Assembly (NCBI GenBank): GCA_009780955.1
Contig: WQZB01000042.1
Location: forward strand, 1-45,510
Direction: 5' to 3'
DNA length: 45,510 bases
Origin: Polyangiaceae bacterium
GTDB lineage: Bacteria; Myxococcota_A; Polyangia; Polyangiales; Polyangiaceae
Numbering within the stretch: position 1 is the first letter of the stretch; the number at the start of each line of letters is the position of its first letter. Shown piece by piece: positions 25,236 through 34,335 of the stretch. The notes beneath the pieces are model-generated. The model did no database searches. It was not told the DNA's origin and was given only the letters and a program-made list of their open reading frames with translations. Made by a program: the position numbers and the translations under genes.

Positions 25236-28200
25236 GTGCTCGCTGCTGCTGGCATTGCCGTATTCGTGCTCGCGGAAACGACGACCGCGAGACGCGCCAC
25301 CGCAACACCACTAGACCGAGCCCGCTTTCAAGTTGACGCGAGTTCGAGGCGGTCGGCGAGGAGCGGACCGGAACAGCCTGCTTCGGCTTTGAGGACCGCC
25401 CCGGAGCCGCCAACGAAGAAATCGCGTCAAATCGAAAGCGGGCAGATCGCGAGGCTGGATGCCGAAGCACAAGCCCCTGCCATTGATGTGAGGCTCGCGC
25501 CTTCCGCGTCAGGAGTGCTCGGCGCATGGCTCATGTGCGGACCATTCCGCGCCGGTAAGCCTGCTCTCGAAGCGGCCCCAATCGGTATTTCGGGCGGCGT
25601 TGCAGAAGCTTTGCTCACACCCGAGCTCGGAGCGAGCCTTGGCGAAGCGCGCGACCTTGGCAACGGCAAGAAGCTGCCCCCTGCCCGTTGGCTGCTCGCT
25701 TCAACGGCAAGTACAGAGGCCGATTTCGGCCCAAGCGGTGATCGCCCAGTCGATGTGAAGGCAGCCCTTGACGCGGGTGGCATGACCAACGTTGTCGCGT
25801 ACGCCGCGGGCGTGATTTCCGTAAAGCGCGCTGGACGCCACTACCTTCTTCTCGGCATCGACGACGGCGTGCGCGTGAGCGTCGATGGGAAAGTGGTTTT
25901 TGCGCGCGACGACGCAAGACCGGTCCGCGAAGACGACGACGTTGTCCCACTCGACCTTGCCGAAGGCGAGCACACCATCGTCCTCAAACTTCACCAACAT
26001 GAAGGTGCGTGGGCGATGCGGGTGCGGTTCGTCGACTCGTCGCTTCGAGTACCACTCGGAAGCTACCTGCGCCTGCCCGGAACGAGTGCCGATGACGCGC
26101 GCGGCCTGGCCGCGAAAATGTCATGGCTTTCGATCGACCGCACGTTCGATGCAGTAAGCCATTCTCCAAGCTATCGTCCCACGCTCAAGGTTCGTTTTCC
26201 TGAAGGCGCGCCGCGCGGCGTTCCTATTTTGATAACCGCGAAACTCGCTCGAGAAGGTCACGACGCGCCGATATTCGATCTTCAAGCAGGCAGCGTTACG
26301 GTGACGGCAAGCGGCGTGACCGATTTGGCGGTCACGCTGCCTCCGATTACGTCGCTCGGAGCTGACGCCACATTCGAGGCCAGTGTGGCGGGCCGCGTGG
26401 TTCGCTTGCCGTTCCCTAGCCGGCCGCTCACCGAACAGGCGCTCGCGCGCGCAACGCGAGCCCTTGCAACGGTCGACGAGCACGCGGCGTGGCTTGCGCC
26501 TGGATCGCTCGATTCGGTGCGTTTTCTCACACAAAGGCTCTCGCATCTCGTGGCTCGTGGCGATGCCGATGCCGATGCCCAGGCCGAAGAAGCACGCGAG
26601 CTCGATGGCCTCGCCGCTTCGCTCGAGCGCGGCCGAGACCCTTACCGTGGGAAAGTCGGCCCCGTGCGTCGCGCCATCACGAGCAGCATCGATGGCGCGC
26701 TCAGCGAATTCGGGCTTTACGTTCCGGCGGCGTATAGGCCAGATATAAGTCACGACATAAGTCGTAAGTTTCCGCTCATCGTTGGTCTGCACGGACTCAA
26801 TGGCCGTGCCATGGCCATAATGCGGTGGATGTTCGGCGGAGACGATCCGAAGCGTGATCAGGCGTGGGAAGACCGTCACGTGGGTGCGCTTTTGCCGATC
26901 GACGCGTTCGTTGTCACGCCTTCTGCGTATGGCAACACGCTGTACCGCGAGCTCGGTGAAACGAACGTGATGGATGTCATCGACTGGGTGAAAAAAACAT
27001 TTCCAATCGACCCGGCGCGCGTGACGATCACCGGGCCGTCGATGGGCGGCATTGGTTCGGCGTCGATTCCCCTGCACTTTCCAAACGTTTTTGCAGCCGC
27101 GGCTCCGCTGTGCGGCTACCATAGCGCTTTCGTTCGAAGCGACGTGGCGGGTAAGCCGATTCGCCCGTGGGAAAAATTCCTCGCCGAAGAGCGCTCGAAT
27201 GTTTTTTGGGCCGAAAATGGCGAGCGGCTGCCGCTATGGATTGTGCACGGCAAACAAGACTTGCCCGAAGCCAACAGCGGCGTGCTCATCGACCGTTATC
27301 ACGAACTGAATTTTCCAGTGAAACACGAGCACCCCGACAAGGGGCACAACGTCTGGCAAGAAACCTATGACGAGCTCAAAGGTGTCAAGTGGCTCGCTCA
27401 GCATGCGCGCGATTTGCATCCCGCTCATGTGCGCTTCAAAACGTCGCGAACGCGCTGGAACCAAAGCGCATGGATTACGATCGACGAGCTTGCAGCCGCA
27501 TCGGGCTGGGGCGAAATCGATGCGCGCATCGCGCGCGCGCACAAGAAAAACAGCGTTGTCGCCAAAACCCGCGGCGTCGATGCGCTGACCTTCACGCGCG
27601 ACCCTGCCCTTATCAACCTCGATGCACGCGTCGAGGTGATCATCGACGCGCAAGCATTAAAGTTTGATTCTGGCGAAGATCTGCGTGTGCACAAAGAGGG
27701 CACGGTTTGGCACAAAGGCCCTGCCACTCACAATGCCCCCTACAAGCATGGCGCCATAACAGGCCCTATTCGCGATGTGTTCTATGGCCCCGTGCTCTTG
27801 GTTTACGAGTCGAGCGCGTCGAGCTCCGAAGGCGCCATGGCGAGCGAGATCGTGGCACGATCGCTTGCGCGGATTCGCCCCGGAGTGCACGTCGCGTACC
27901 CAATCATGAGCGACGCCGAATTTTTTACCAAAGGTGAAGCGCTCGATAACGATCGGTCGCTCGTTCTCGTTGGGCGCCAGAACCGCGTGCTCGAAGCCAT
28001 GGAAAGCGCCGCAACCCAGGCCATGGCGCACCCGTTGCCCATCAAAGTGTCGGCCGGCGCGATTGCGATTGGCACCGAGCGCATCACCGGATCATCCCTT
28101 GGTGCGGCGTTCGTTTACCCAAACCCAACTCGCCCCGATCGCTACATCGTCGTGGTTGCCGGCGCGGACGTAACAGGAATGCTGCGCGCGCTCTCCTTGC

Positions 28201-28355
28201 CGGATTTGCTGCCGGACTTCGTGGTGTGGGACGAGGCACTCGTGCCCTCGCGTGGCCAGACGCTTCTCAACGCGGGAGCGGTGCGCGCTGGAGGTTTCTT
28301 CACGAAAGACTGGGCTCTACCAATAAACTTTGGTGACCCACGCAGGCCGCGGTAA
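25236..28355 (+). CDS. Large secreted esterase/peptidase of the alpha/beta-hydrolase fold
   Basis: Roughly 1,040 residues. A hydrophobic signal-like segment (VLAAAGIAVFVLAETTTARR) opens the protein. An N-terminal beta-rich region (residues ~75-290) contains a PA14-like stretch (GRHYLLLGIDDGVRVSVDGK). The middle is an alpha/beta-hydrolase domain of the depolymerase/prolyl-oligopeptidase kind: LIVGLHGLNG oxyanion region, nucleophile in ITGPSMGGIG, acid in IVHGKQDLP and His in DKGHNVWQE. A C-terminal ~300-residue region has no recognised fold. The start is uncertain: the frame stays open upstream through family C repeat to 24951, and the GTG at 25236 lacks the usual basic n-region. A family B MITE (25320-25443) is inserted in frame just after the signal segment. 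Confidence 0.8.
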   Translation: MLAAAGIAVFVLAETTTARRATATPLDRARFQVDASSRRSARSGPEQPASALRTAPEPPTKKSRQIESGQIARLDAEAQAPAIDVRLAPSASGVLGAWLMCGPFRAGKPALEAAPIGISGGVAEALLTPELGASLGEARDLGNGKKLPPARWLLASTASTEADFGPSGDRPVDVKAALDAGGMTNVVAYAAGVISVKRAGRHYLLLGIDDGVRVSVDGKVVFARDDARPVREDDDVVPLDLAEGEHTIVLKLHQHEGAWAMRVRFVDSSLRVPLGSYLRLPGTSADDARGLAAKMSWLSIDRTFDAVSHSPSYRPTLKVRFPEGAPRGVPILITAKLAREGHDAPIFDLQAGSVTVTASGVTDLAVTLPPITSLGADATFEASVAGRVVRLPFPSRPLTEQALARATRALATVDEHAAWLAPGSLDSVRFLTQRLSHLVARGDADADAQAEEARELDGLAASLERGRDPYRGKVGPVRRAITSSIDGALSEFGLYVPAAYRPDISHDISRKFPLIVGLHGLNGRAMAIMRWMFGGDDPKRDQAWEDRHVGALLPIDAFVVTPSAYGNTLYRELGETNVMDVIDWVKKTFPIDPARVTITGPSMGGIGSASIPLHFPNVFAAAAPLCGYHSAFVRSDVAGKPIRPWEKFLAEERSNVFWAENGERLPLWIVHGKQDLPEANSGVLIDRYHELNFPVKHEHPDKGHNVWQETYDELKGVKWLAQHARDLHPAHVRFKTSRTRWNQSAWITIDELAAASGWGEIDARIARAHKKNSVVAKTRGVDALTFTRDPALINLDARVEVIIDAQALKFDSGEDLRVHKEGTVWHKGPATHNAPYKHGAITGPIRDVFYGPVLLVYESSASSSEGAMASEIVARSLARIRPGVHVAYPIMSDAEFFTKGEALDNDRSLVLVGRQNRVLEAMESAATQAMAHPLPIKVSAGAIAIGTERITGSSLGAAFVYPNPTRPDRYIVVVAGADVTGMLRALSLPDLLPDFVVWDEALVPSRGQTLLNAGAVRAGGFFTKDWALPINFGDPRRPR
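25320..25443. repeat. MITE-like family B, copy B2
   Basis: Inverted relative to B1 and nearly identical along its whole length. The outermost pair differs: B1 ends GACCGC/GCGGTC, B2 ends GCCCGC/GCGGGC, so both arms changed together. It adds about 41 codons (from ARFQVDASS to SRQIESGQ) to the esterase without breaking its frame. Confidence 0.88.
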
Positions 28356-28392
28356 CACGACGGCCGAACACGATGTTCGGCAGCAGTGTTAC
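28352..28392. terminator. Nested palindrome after the esterase stop
   Basis: GTAACAC (28352-28358) pairs with GTGTTAC (28386-28392), enclosing GCCGAACA-CGA-TGTTCGGC (28363-28381), a perfect 8-bp stem with a 3-base loop. The left arm contains the TAA stop of the esterase gene. A strong stem directly after a stop fits an attenuator or terminator, but there is no following T-run. The TAACACGAC end is shared with the element at 42390-42497, so it may instead be a repeat. Confidence 0.5.
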
Positions 28393-28402
28393 ATTGACGC
28401 CA

Positions 28403-29227
28403 ATGACTGGCTCGTCCGCCCGCGCTTCGCACACGACAAAGAGGCCAAAGAGGCCAACGAGATTTGCGGCCGCGAGGCTGCTTGGGCTGCTGACCACGCT
28501 TGTCACGCTTGCGGTGCTTTTTTGGGCACCCGTTGCCCTGGCGTTCAAGCCGCCACCCATCGATAGCCACGTGATGGACACGGCCGGGGTGCTCTCGCCC
28601 GCTCAAGTCGAGCAGGTCGATCGCAAGCTTTCACGCGCTCGAGAGCAAACTGGCTTTGCCGTTGTCGTTTTTGTTCCAAGCTCGCTCGAAGGCGAATCGA
28701 TCGAAGACGTTGCCTACACCACATTCAACACATGGAAGGTTGGCTCGGCCAAAGGCGACGATGGTGTGCTTTTGGTCATTGCGCCGCAAGAGCGCAAAAC
28801 GTTCATTGCAACAGGCAAGGGTGTTGGTGGCGCGCTCACGGATTTGCAGTCGAGCCACATCAACCGCGACGTGATCAATCCGCTTCTCCGGCAAGGGCAA
28901 TACTACGAGGCCATCAACCGCGGCACGAGCGCGATCCTTGGCGAGCTTACCGCGGGCACACCAGGCGGCGTGAGCGACCCCGGGATGCACGCGCAGCGCG
29001 GACAGCCAGGCGCGCGCGATGTTGTGCGATCGGGCGTGTACATTGTTGGATTCATCCTTGTCATCGTCCTCGCCATTGTGTCGCCAACCTTCCGCAGCCT
29101 CCTTTTCTGGATGCTGATTTTCGGTCGCGGAGGCGGAGGCGGTCGAGGTGGCTTCGGCGGCGGGGGCAGTGGCTATCGTGGCGGCGGCGGAAGCACGGGT
29201 GGGGGCGGCTCGAGCGATGATTGGTGA
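28403..29227 (+). CDS. TPM-domain membrane protein
   Basis: About 274 residues. A signal peptide (ARLLGLLTTLVTLAVLFWAP, cleavage near ALA) is followed by a TPM domain (residues ~50-180: VMDTAGVLSPAQVEQVDRKL, TGFAVVVFVPSSLEGESIED, GDDGVLLVIAPQERKTFIAT). Next comes a membrane helix (VYIVGFILVIVLAIVSPTF) and a Gly/Ser-rich tail ending in GGGGSSDDW. This is the layout of YgcG-type proteins. TPM domains have been linked to photosystem repair in plants; in bacteria the role is unclear. The ATG at 28403 is preferred; one at 28373 lies in the preceding palindrome. The stop is followed within 12 bp by REP-like hairpins. Confidence 0.88.
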   Translation: MTGSSARASHTTKRPKRPTRFAAARLLGLLTTLVTLAVLFWAPVALAFKPPPIDSHVMDTAGVLSPAQVEQVDRKLSRAREQTGFAVVVFVPSSLEGESIEDVAYTTFNTWKVGSAKGDDGVLLVIAPQERKTFIATGKGVGGALTDLQSSHINRDVINPLLRQGQYYEAINRGTSAILGELTAGTPGGVSDPGMHAQRGQPGARDVVRSGVYIVGFILVIVLAIVSPTFRSLLFWMLIFGRGGGGGRGGFGGGGSGYRGGGGSTGGGGSSDDW

Positions 29228-29238
29228 CCGCCGCGGTT

Positions 29239-29381
29239 GGGCGCCATAAATGGCGCCCCTACGATGATGCGTTCTTGAATGTAGGGGCGCGATTCATCGC
29301 GCCCTCGGCGCCCCTACCTCTTTCGACGGCCTTTGACGCGATCGCGATCATCAGTAGGGGCGTATGGCCATACGCCCCTAC
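29239..29381. repeat. REP-like palindrome cluster over the rluB 3' end
   Basis: Hairpins GGGCGCCATAAATGGCGCCC (from 29239), GGGCGCGATTCATCGCGCCC (29285-29304), a half unit GGCGCCCCTAC (29307-29317), and a 28-bp perfect palindrome at 29354-29381 with core GCGTATGGCCATACGC. The half unit supplies the TAG stop of the pseudouridine synthase gene at 29314, and the last palindrome encodes its residues SRGVWPYAPT. Confidence 0.88.
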
Positions 29382-30411
29382 TGGCGCCGATGCCGCCACC
29401 AGTGCCTGTTGTGCGCGTGCGAGCAAAGCGGCCTGCACCAACATCGGGCTTGGGACGATCGCTGTGATCGCGCCATGAAGCCCGCCCGGGCTCGCTCGGC
29501 CCCCGCTCGCTTGGATAGCGGCCGCTGCTGGATCCCCGCCCTGCACCTCCGCCCCAGTCTTCGGTTACCTCGACGCTTCTGCGAGCGGGAGAGCCGCCGC
29601 CATAACGAGGTGAGCGAGGTGAATGCTCGACTGCCGGCACTGGACGCATGCGCCCGCGCTGCAGTGGTTCGCTGCTGCTTGCCCGAGTCGAGCGCGGAAC
29701 CCCGTAGTTTTTTTTTAGCGCCACAAGCTCGTCGCGCGTCAAGTGGCGGACCTTGCCAGGCCGAAGCCCTTCGACATCGATGCCCGCAAACGACAGCCGC
29801 GCCAGACGCATGACCGGAAAGCCCGTGGCTTCACCCATTCGCCGGATTTGCTGATTCCGGCCTTCGCGGATTGTCAACAAAAGCCATGTTTTGTCGCCCT
29901 CGTGGCGATCGAGGTGAACTTCGGCGGGCAACGTCATTCCGTCTTCGAGGCGCACTCCTTTTCGCCAAGCGTCGAGATCGGCTTCGGTCATCGCACCTTT
30001 AACTTTGATGACGTACACCTTTGGCACGGCGCGCTTCGGATGAAGGAGAGCATCTGCGAACTCGCCGTCGTTCGTCACAAGCAAAACGCCGCTCGTCGCG
30101 AAGTCGAGTCGCCCAACGGGGTACACGCGCGCGCCAAGGCTTGTGAGCAAGTCGCGCACGGTGGGTCGACCTTCTGGATCGCGCATCGTCGAAACAACAC
30201 CACGCGGTTTATGGAGAACCGCGTAGACAAGGTTTTCAGCAACGACACGCTTGCCGTCGACTTCGATGCGATCGCGGCGTTCGTCGGCCTTGACACCGAG
30301 TTCAGTGACAACGCGGCCGTTGACGCGCACGCGTCCGGCCACGATGAGTCCTTCAGCAGCACGCCGCGACGCAATGGCTCCGCGCGCGAGAATTTTCTGC
30401 AATCGTTCCAT
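29314..30411 (-). CDS. RluB/RsuA-family pseudouridine synthase
   Basis: A 365-residue rRNA pseudouridine synthase, probably RluB-like (23S rRNA). An N-terminal S4 RNA-binding domain (MERLQKILARGAIASRRAAE) precedes the catalytic domain, whose active-site aspartate is D103 in PVGRLDFATSG; RVYPVGRLD and NQQIRRMGEATGFPVMRLAR are family signatures. The core ends near residue 245. The remaining ~120 residues are low-complexity, Arg/Ser/Gly-rich, as in several extended RluB proteins. The last ~30 codons run into a REP-like repeat cluster that provides SRGVWPYAPT and the stop, so the terminal part is likely repeat-derived. Confidence 0.93.
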   Translation of the reverse strand: MERLQKILARGAIASRRAAEGLIVAGRVRVNGRVVTELGVKADERRDRIEVDGKRVVAENLVYAVLHKPRGVVSTMRDPEGRPTVRDLLTSLGARVYPVGRLDFATSGVLLVTNDGEFADALLHPKRAVPKVYVIKVKGAMTEADLDAWRKGVRLEDGMTLPAEVHLDRHEGDKTWLLLTIREGRNQQIRRMGEATGFPVMRLARLSFAGIDVEGLRPGKVRHLTRDELVALKKNYGVPRSTRASSSEPLQRGRMRPVPAVEHSPRSPRYGGGSPARRSVEVTEDWGGGAGRGSSSGRYPSERGPSEPGRASWRDHSDRPKPDVGAGRFARTRTTGTGGGIGASRGVWPYAPTDDRDRVKGRRKR

Positions 30412-30450
30412 GCGGTTTTCTCCAGGACTTGGCAGACTCTATGGACGCCC

Positions 30451-30487
30451 TTGACTGTCACGTATGTTCACGTAGTGTACATTCACG
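30451..30487 (+). promoter_or_regulatory. Candidate promoter with TCACG boxes
   Basis: TTGACT (30451-30456) is a good -35-like hexamer; TAGTGT (30473-30478) with 16-bp spacing is a weak -10. Three copies of TCACG (30458, 30468 and 30483) overlap this region with spacings of 10 and 15 bases. Located ~75-100 bp before the ribbon-helix-helix gene, they could be its own operator. This is pattern-based inference only. Confidence 0.35.
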
Positions 30488-30559
30488 AAGGTAGGGCACC
30501 GTCAAGCGGTTCGCTTCCTTCGCAAGCCCGGTGTAAGGCATCAAGCTTTCCCAGCCATC

Positions 30560-30892
30560 ATGCGGAAGAAGATCTCGACCACCATTTATGTGACGCCGGA
30601 GCAGGCTGATAAGTTGAAGCTCTTGCACGAGCGCACAAAGGTGCCGGTTGCGGTTTACATCCGCGAGGGAATCGACCTCGTGCTCCGCCACTACACGCAC
30701 CTTTTGCCCGGGCAGCTCGCGCTCGTCAACGCCGACCAGGTCAACGCAAGCGAGGCGCGCGAATCACGTGAATCACCAAGGCCTCCTGATGTTGCCAACA
30801 GCCCCGCTGCTCAAGTGCCGGTGAACACCGATGTGCGCGACACGCGCGACACGCGCGACACGCCATCGTCAGCCGCCGTTGGCCAGAAGTAG
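30560..30892 (+). CDS. Ribbon-helix-helix DNA-binding protein
   Basis: A 110-residue protein. Residues 1-45 fit a CopG/Arc-type ribbon-helix-helix: beta strand [17 protein letters not shown], then helix [19 protein letters not shown]. Such proteins dimerise and read the major groove with the strand. The C-terminal half is disordered and contains a direct repeat RDTRDTRDT, encoded by near-perfect 12-base DNA repeats (30835-30860). No toxin gene is adjacent; lepA follows 60 bp downstream. A chromosomal regulator, possibly of itself or lepA, is more likely than an antitoxin. Confidence 0.75.
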   Translation: MRKKISTTIYVTPEQADKLKLLHERTKVPVAVYIREGIDLVLRHYTHLLPGQLALVNADQVNASEARESRESPRPPDVANSPAAQVPVNTDVRDTRDTRDTPSSAAVGQK

Positions 30893-30951
30893 TCGCGAGA
30901 GAACCCGTTCGGTGCTCCGCATCTGGGTTAGGTTGCCACCCTCCAAAAGCG

Positions 30952-32775
30952 ATGCCTTTCCCTCAATCCAAAATTCGCAATTTTTCAATCATTGCACACA
31001 TCGATCACGGCAAATCCACGCTTGCCGATCGAATTCTCGACATCACCGGCGCGGTTACGCAGCGCGAGGCGCGCGAGCAGTTCCTCGACAAGATGGACAT
31101 CGAACGCGAGCGAGGCATTACGATCAAGGCGCAGAATGTCCGGCTTCGCTACAGCGCCAAAAATGGCGAAGTGTACCAACTGAATCTCATCGACACGCCA
31201 GGCCACGTCGACTTCAACTACGAGGTTTCGCGAAGTTTATCAGCATGCGAAGGCGCCATTCTCGTTGTCGATTCCACACAAGGCGTACAAGCCCAAACGC
31301 TTGCCAACGTGTACCTCGCCATCGATCAAGGCCTCGAGATTCTTCCGGTGCTCAACAAAGTGGACTTGCCTTCGAGCGACGTCGACAAAACGAAGCAAGA
31401 AATTGAGCAAATCATCGGCCTTGATACCGCCGATGCCGTGGCATGCAGCGGCAAAACCGGAGTGGGCGTGCCTGACATTCTCGAGCAAATCGTGCAGAAA
31501 GTGCCTGCACCCAAGGGCCGGGAGGATGGACCACTTCGCGCGCTCATTTTCGACTCGTGGTACGACACCTACCGCGGCGCGATGATCATGTTTCGCGTGG
31601 TCGACGGTACGATTCGTACCGGCGACAAGGTTCGATTCCTAGCCACGAAGCGCGAATACGAAGTGACCGAGCTTGGCACGTTTACTCCGCACCCCAGCGC
31701 GCTCGACGAAATTGGTCCGGGCGAGGTCGGCTTTCTTGCCGCAAACATCAAAAGTGTTCACGACACGAAAGTTGGCGACACCATCACGCATGCACCAAGC
31801 CAAGCGCACAAAGCGGCCACGATGGCATTGCCTGGCTTCAAAGAAGTGAAGCCCATGGTTTTCGCGGGCGTTTTCCCTGCCGACAGCACAGATTACCCGG
31901 CTTTGCGCGATGCACTCGAAAAGCTACAAATGAACGATGCAGCCTTTAGCTTCGAGGCCGATTCGTCGGAAGCCCTTGGTTTTGGCTACCGATGTGGCTT
32001 TCTTGGATTGCTGCATATGGAGATTATTCAAGAGCGGCTGGACCGCGAATTCAATCTCGATTTGATTACCACCGCGCCAAGTGTGGTTTATCATGTGTAT
32101 ACGACCGCAGCGTCAACCGAGATGGTGGTGGTCGACAACCCGGCAAAGCTTCCGCCGCCGCAAAACATCGACCGCATGGAAGAGCCGTTCGTCAAGCTCA
32201 CGGTGCACGTGCCGCAACAATACGTGGGCGCCGTGCTCACGCTTTGCCAAGACAAGCGCGGCACGCAGCTCGACATGACATGCCCAAGCGCTGACAGGTA
32301 TATCATTGTTTACGAAATTCCGTTTGCCGAAGTGCTCTTTGATTTTCATGACAAACTAAAAAGCATATCGCGCGGATATGCCTCGATGGATTACGAGCTC
32401 GTCGGCTACAAGCCCGGCAACCTCGTCAAGGTGGACATGCTGGTCAACGGCGATCCGCTCGATGCGCTGAGCATCATCGTGCATCGCGACCGCGCCTACA
32501 ACCGCGGGCGGGCCCTTGCCGAAAAGCTCAAAGAATTCGTGCCGCAGCAGCAATACGAAGTGGCCATTCAAGCGGCCATTGGAGGGAAAATCATTGCGCG
32601 CGAAACCGTGCGCGCGCTTCGCAAAGACGTGACCGCAAAGTGTTATGGGGGCGACATTTCACGAAAGCGGAAGCTTTTGGAAAAGCAAAAAGAAGGCAAA
32701 AAGCGCATGAAGCAAGTGGGCAACGTGGAGATCCCGCAAAAGGCTTTTTTGGCCATTCTCAAGGTTGATTCGTAG
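30952..32775 (+). CDS. lepA: Elongation factor 4 (LepA)
   Basis: A 607-residue translational GTPase that acts on stalled or mistranslocated ribosomes and in ribosome maturation. GTP-binding motifs are all present: G1 [10 protein letters not shown]3 [12 protein letters not shown]4 NKVDLPSSD. The LepA-specific C-terminal domain is recognisable in [36 protein letters not shown] and the end [20 protein letters not shown]. Length matches the family. It is preceded by the ribbon-helix-helix gene on the same strand and followed by a single REP-like palindrome. Confidence 0.98.
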   Translation: MPFPQSKIRNFSIIAHIDHGKSTLADRILDITGAVTQREAREQFLDKMDIERERGITIKAQNVRLRYSAKNGEVYQLNLIDTPGHVDFNYEVSRSLSACEGAILVVDSTQGVQAQTLANVYLAIDQGLEILPVLNKVDLPSSDVDKTKQEIEQIIGLDTADAVACSGKTGVGVPDILEQIVQKVPAPKGREDGPLRALIFDSWYDTYRGAMIMFRVVDGTIRTGDKVRFLATKREYEVTELGTFTPHPSALDEIGPGEVGFLAANIKSVHDTKVGDTITHAPSQAHKAATMALPGFKEVKPMVFAGVFPADSTDYPALRDALEKLQMNDAAFSFEADSSEALGFGYRCGFLGLLHMEIIQERLDREFNLDLITTAPSVVYHVYTTAASTEMVVVDNPAKLPPPQNIDRMEEPFVKLTVHVPQQYVGAVLTLCQDKRGTQLDMTCPSADRYIIVYEIPFAEVLFDFHDKLKSISRGYASMDYELVGYKPGNLVKVDMLVNGDPLDALSIIVHRDRAYNRGRALAEKLKEFVPQQQYEVAIQAAIGGKIIARETVRALRKDVTAKCYGGDISRKRKLLEKQKEGKKRMKQVGNVEIPQKAFLAILKVDS

Positions 32776-32806
32776 TCGCAATGGAACGACGGAGTCGTAC
32801 CATATC

Positions 32807-32832
32807 AGGGGCGCAGCATGCTGCGCCCCTAC
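32807..32832. repeat. Single REP-like palindrome
   Basis: A perfect palindrome (AGGGGCGCAGCATGCTGCGC then CCCT) followed by AC. It has the family's GGGGC/GCCCC flanks with the core GCAGCATGCTGC. It lies 32 bp after lepA and before the M16 protease gene, in a position suited to a terminator. Confidence 0.8.
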
Positions 32833-32922
32833 CGATGCGTTCGCCAACGATGAAATCATCTCGATTTGAAACCGGAAGGCTTGACATGAGGGGCAAAGCA
32901 GTTTCCTTTGGGCAGCACTTCG

Positions 32923-34335
32923 ATGTCTGCAAAAATCGCTGCCCTGACCGCACGCATCAATGCTGACGAACCAGGCGGAGAGAACACGAACGGCGTTTGG
33001 ACCTACGAGGGTTCGATGCCGTTCGCCGATTTTGGCGCGGCGGCTCTAGACGCCGATGTACCGCAAGTGCATCGCTTCAAGCTAACGAACGGCTTGCGCT
33101 TGCTGCTTCTCGTGGATCACAGCGCGCCAACATTTAGTTACTTTACTTGGTTTCGTGTTGGCTCGCGCCACGAGAAATGTGGAAAATCGGGCTTGGCACA
33201 TTTGTTCGAACACCTGATGTTCAACGAAACTGAAAATTATGCAGCAGGCGAATTCGATCGCAAGCTCGAAGAAAACGGAGCGGAGTCGAACGCCGCAACC
33301 TGGCTCGACTGGACTTACTATTACGAGTCGTTACCCAAAGACCGACTCGCCCTCGCCGTGAAACTCGAAAGCGAACGAATGCGTCACCTCGTTCTGCGAG
33401 AGCCGCAGGTCGCCAGCGAAAAAGACGTGGTCGCAAACGAACGGCGCATGCGCGTGGACAACGACGTGGAAGGCAGCGCCAACGAAACGCTCTACAAGCT
33501 TGCTTTCCAAGAGCACCCTTACCAATGGCCCACCATTGGCTGGATGCAAGACATCGAAAACTTCACCGTGGACGATTGCACTTCCTTTTATAAAACATTT
33601 TATGCACCAAACAATGCCACCATCGTCGTGGTGGGAGACGTGCACGAACGCGATGTTCTAAAAAAGATTCGCGCTGATTATGGGAAAATACAATCATCGA
33701 TTTTGCCCGAAGAGGACACGACGCCCGAACCGCTGCAGCAGGGCGTTCGCGAGCTCGTGCTGGAAAAACCAACGGCAAGTGCAAAAGTGCTCCTGGGCTA
33801 TCATGGACCGGCCCTCGGCGATGCTAGCCATGCCACCTTGTCGGTCTTGAATGAAGTGCTTTTTGGCGGTCGCGCCGCGCGAATGTACCGCGCGCTCGTG
33901 ATTGACAATGAGTTTTGCACTGATTTGCGCGGCTGGGTATCCACATTCAAAGATCCGGGGCTTTACGAAATGTATTTCACGGCGCGCCCCGGCGTGGCCA
34001 TCGACGACATCCTCACGGTGGCCGATGGTGAACTTGCCAAGGTGCGCGAATCCCTCGTTACCGAAGACGAGCTCGTGCGCGCGAAAGCCAGGCTCGAACT
34101 CGGGCTTTTTCAATCGCTTGAAACCATGAGCGGCAAGGCCGAGCAAATCGGTTTCTACGACACGGTGCTTGGCGACCCAACCGCGGCATTCCGCAGGCTC
34201 GAAGCCTATCGCCGCGCAACTGCCGGAGAGCTGCGAACAGCCGCGAGACGATACTTCACTCTTGATGCACGAACGATCATTCGCGTCGTGCCCGATGCAA
34301 AGGCAAACAAGACAGGCAAGGAGAGCGCAGCGTGA
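32923..34335 (+). CDS. M16-family zinc protease, catalytic partner
   Basis: About 470 residues. The inverted zinc motif HxxEH is HLFEH (H93-H97), and the third ligand is E173 in ANERRMRVDND, 76 residues later as in active M16 enzymes. No signal peptide is obvious. The family cleaves peptides in a clamshell chamber; bacterial M16 proteins often work as a heterodimer with an inactive partner. The next gene, overlapping by four bases, fits that role. The ATG at 32923 was chosen; a TTG five codons earlier is an alternative. Confidence 0.93.
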   Translation: MSAKIAALTARINADEPGGENTNGVWTYEGSMPFADFGAAALDADVPQVHRFKLTNGLRLLLLVDHSAPTFSYFTWFRVGSRHEKCGKSGLAHLFEHLMFNETENYAAGEFDRKLEENGAESNAATWLDWTYYYESLPKDRLALAVKLESERMRHLVLREPQVASEKDVVANERRMRVDNDVEGSANETLYKLAFQEHPYQWPTIGWMQDIENFTVDDCTSFYKTFYAPNNATIVVVGDVHERDVLKKIRADYGKIQSSILPEEDTTPEPLQQGVRELVLEKPTASAKVLLGYHGPALGDASHATLSVLNEVLFGGRAARMYRALVIDNEFCTDLRGWVSTFKDPGLYEMYFTARPGVAIDDILTVADGELAKVRESLVTEDELVRAKARLELGLFQSLETMSGKAEQIGFYDTVLGDPTAAFRRLEAYRRATAGELRTAARRYFTLDARTIIRVVPDAKANKTGKESAA

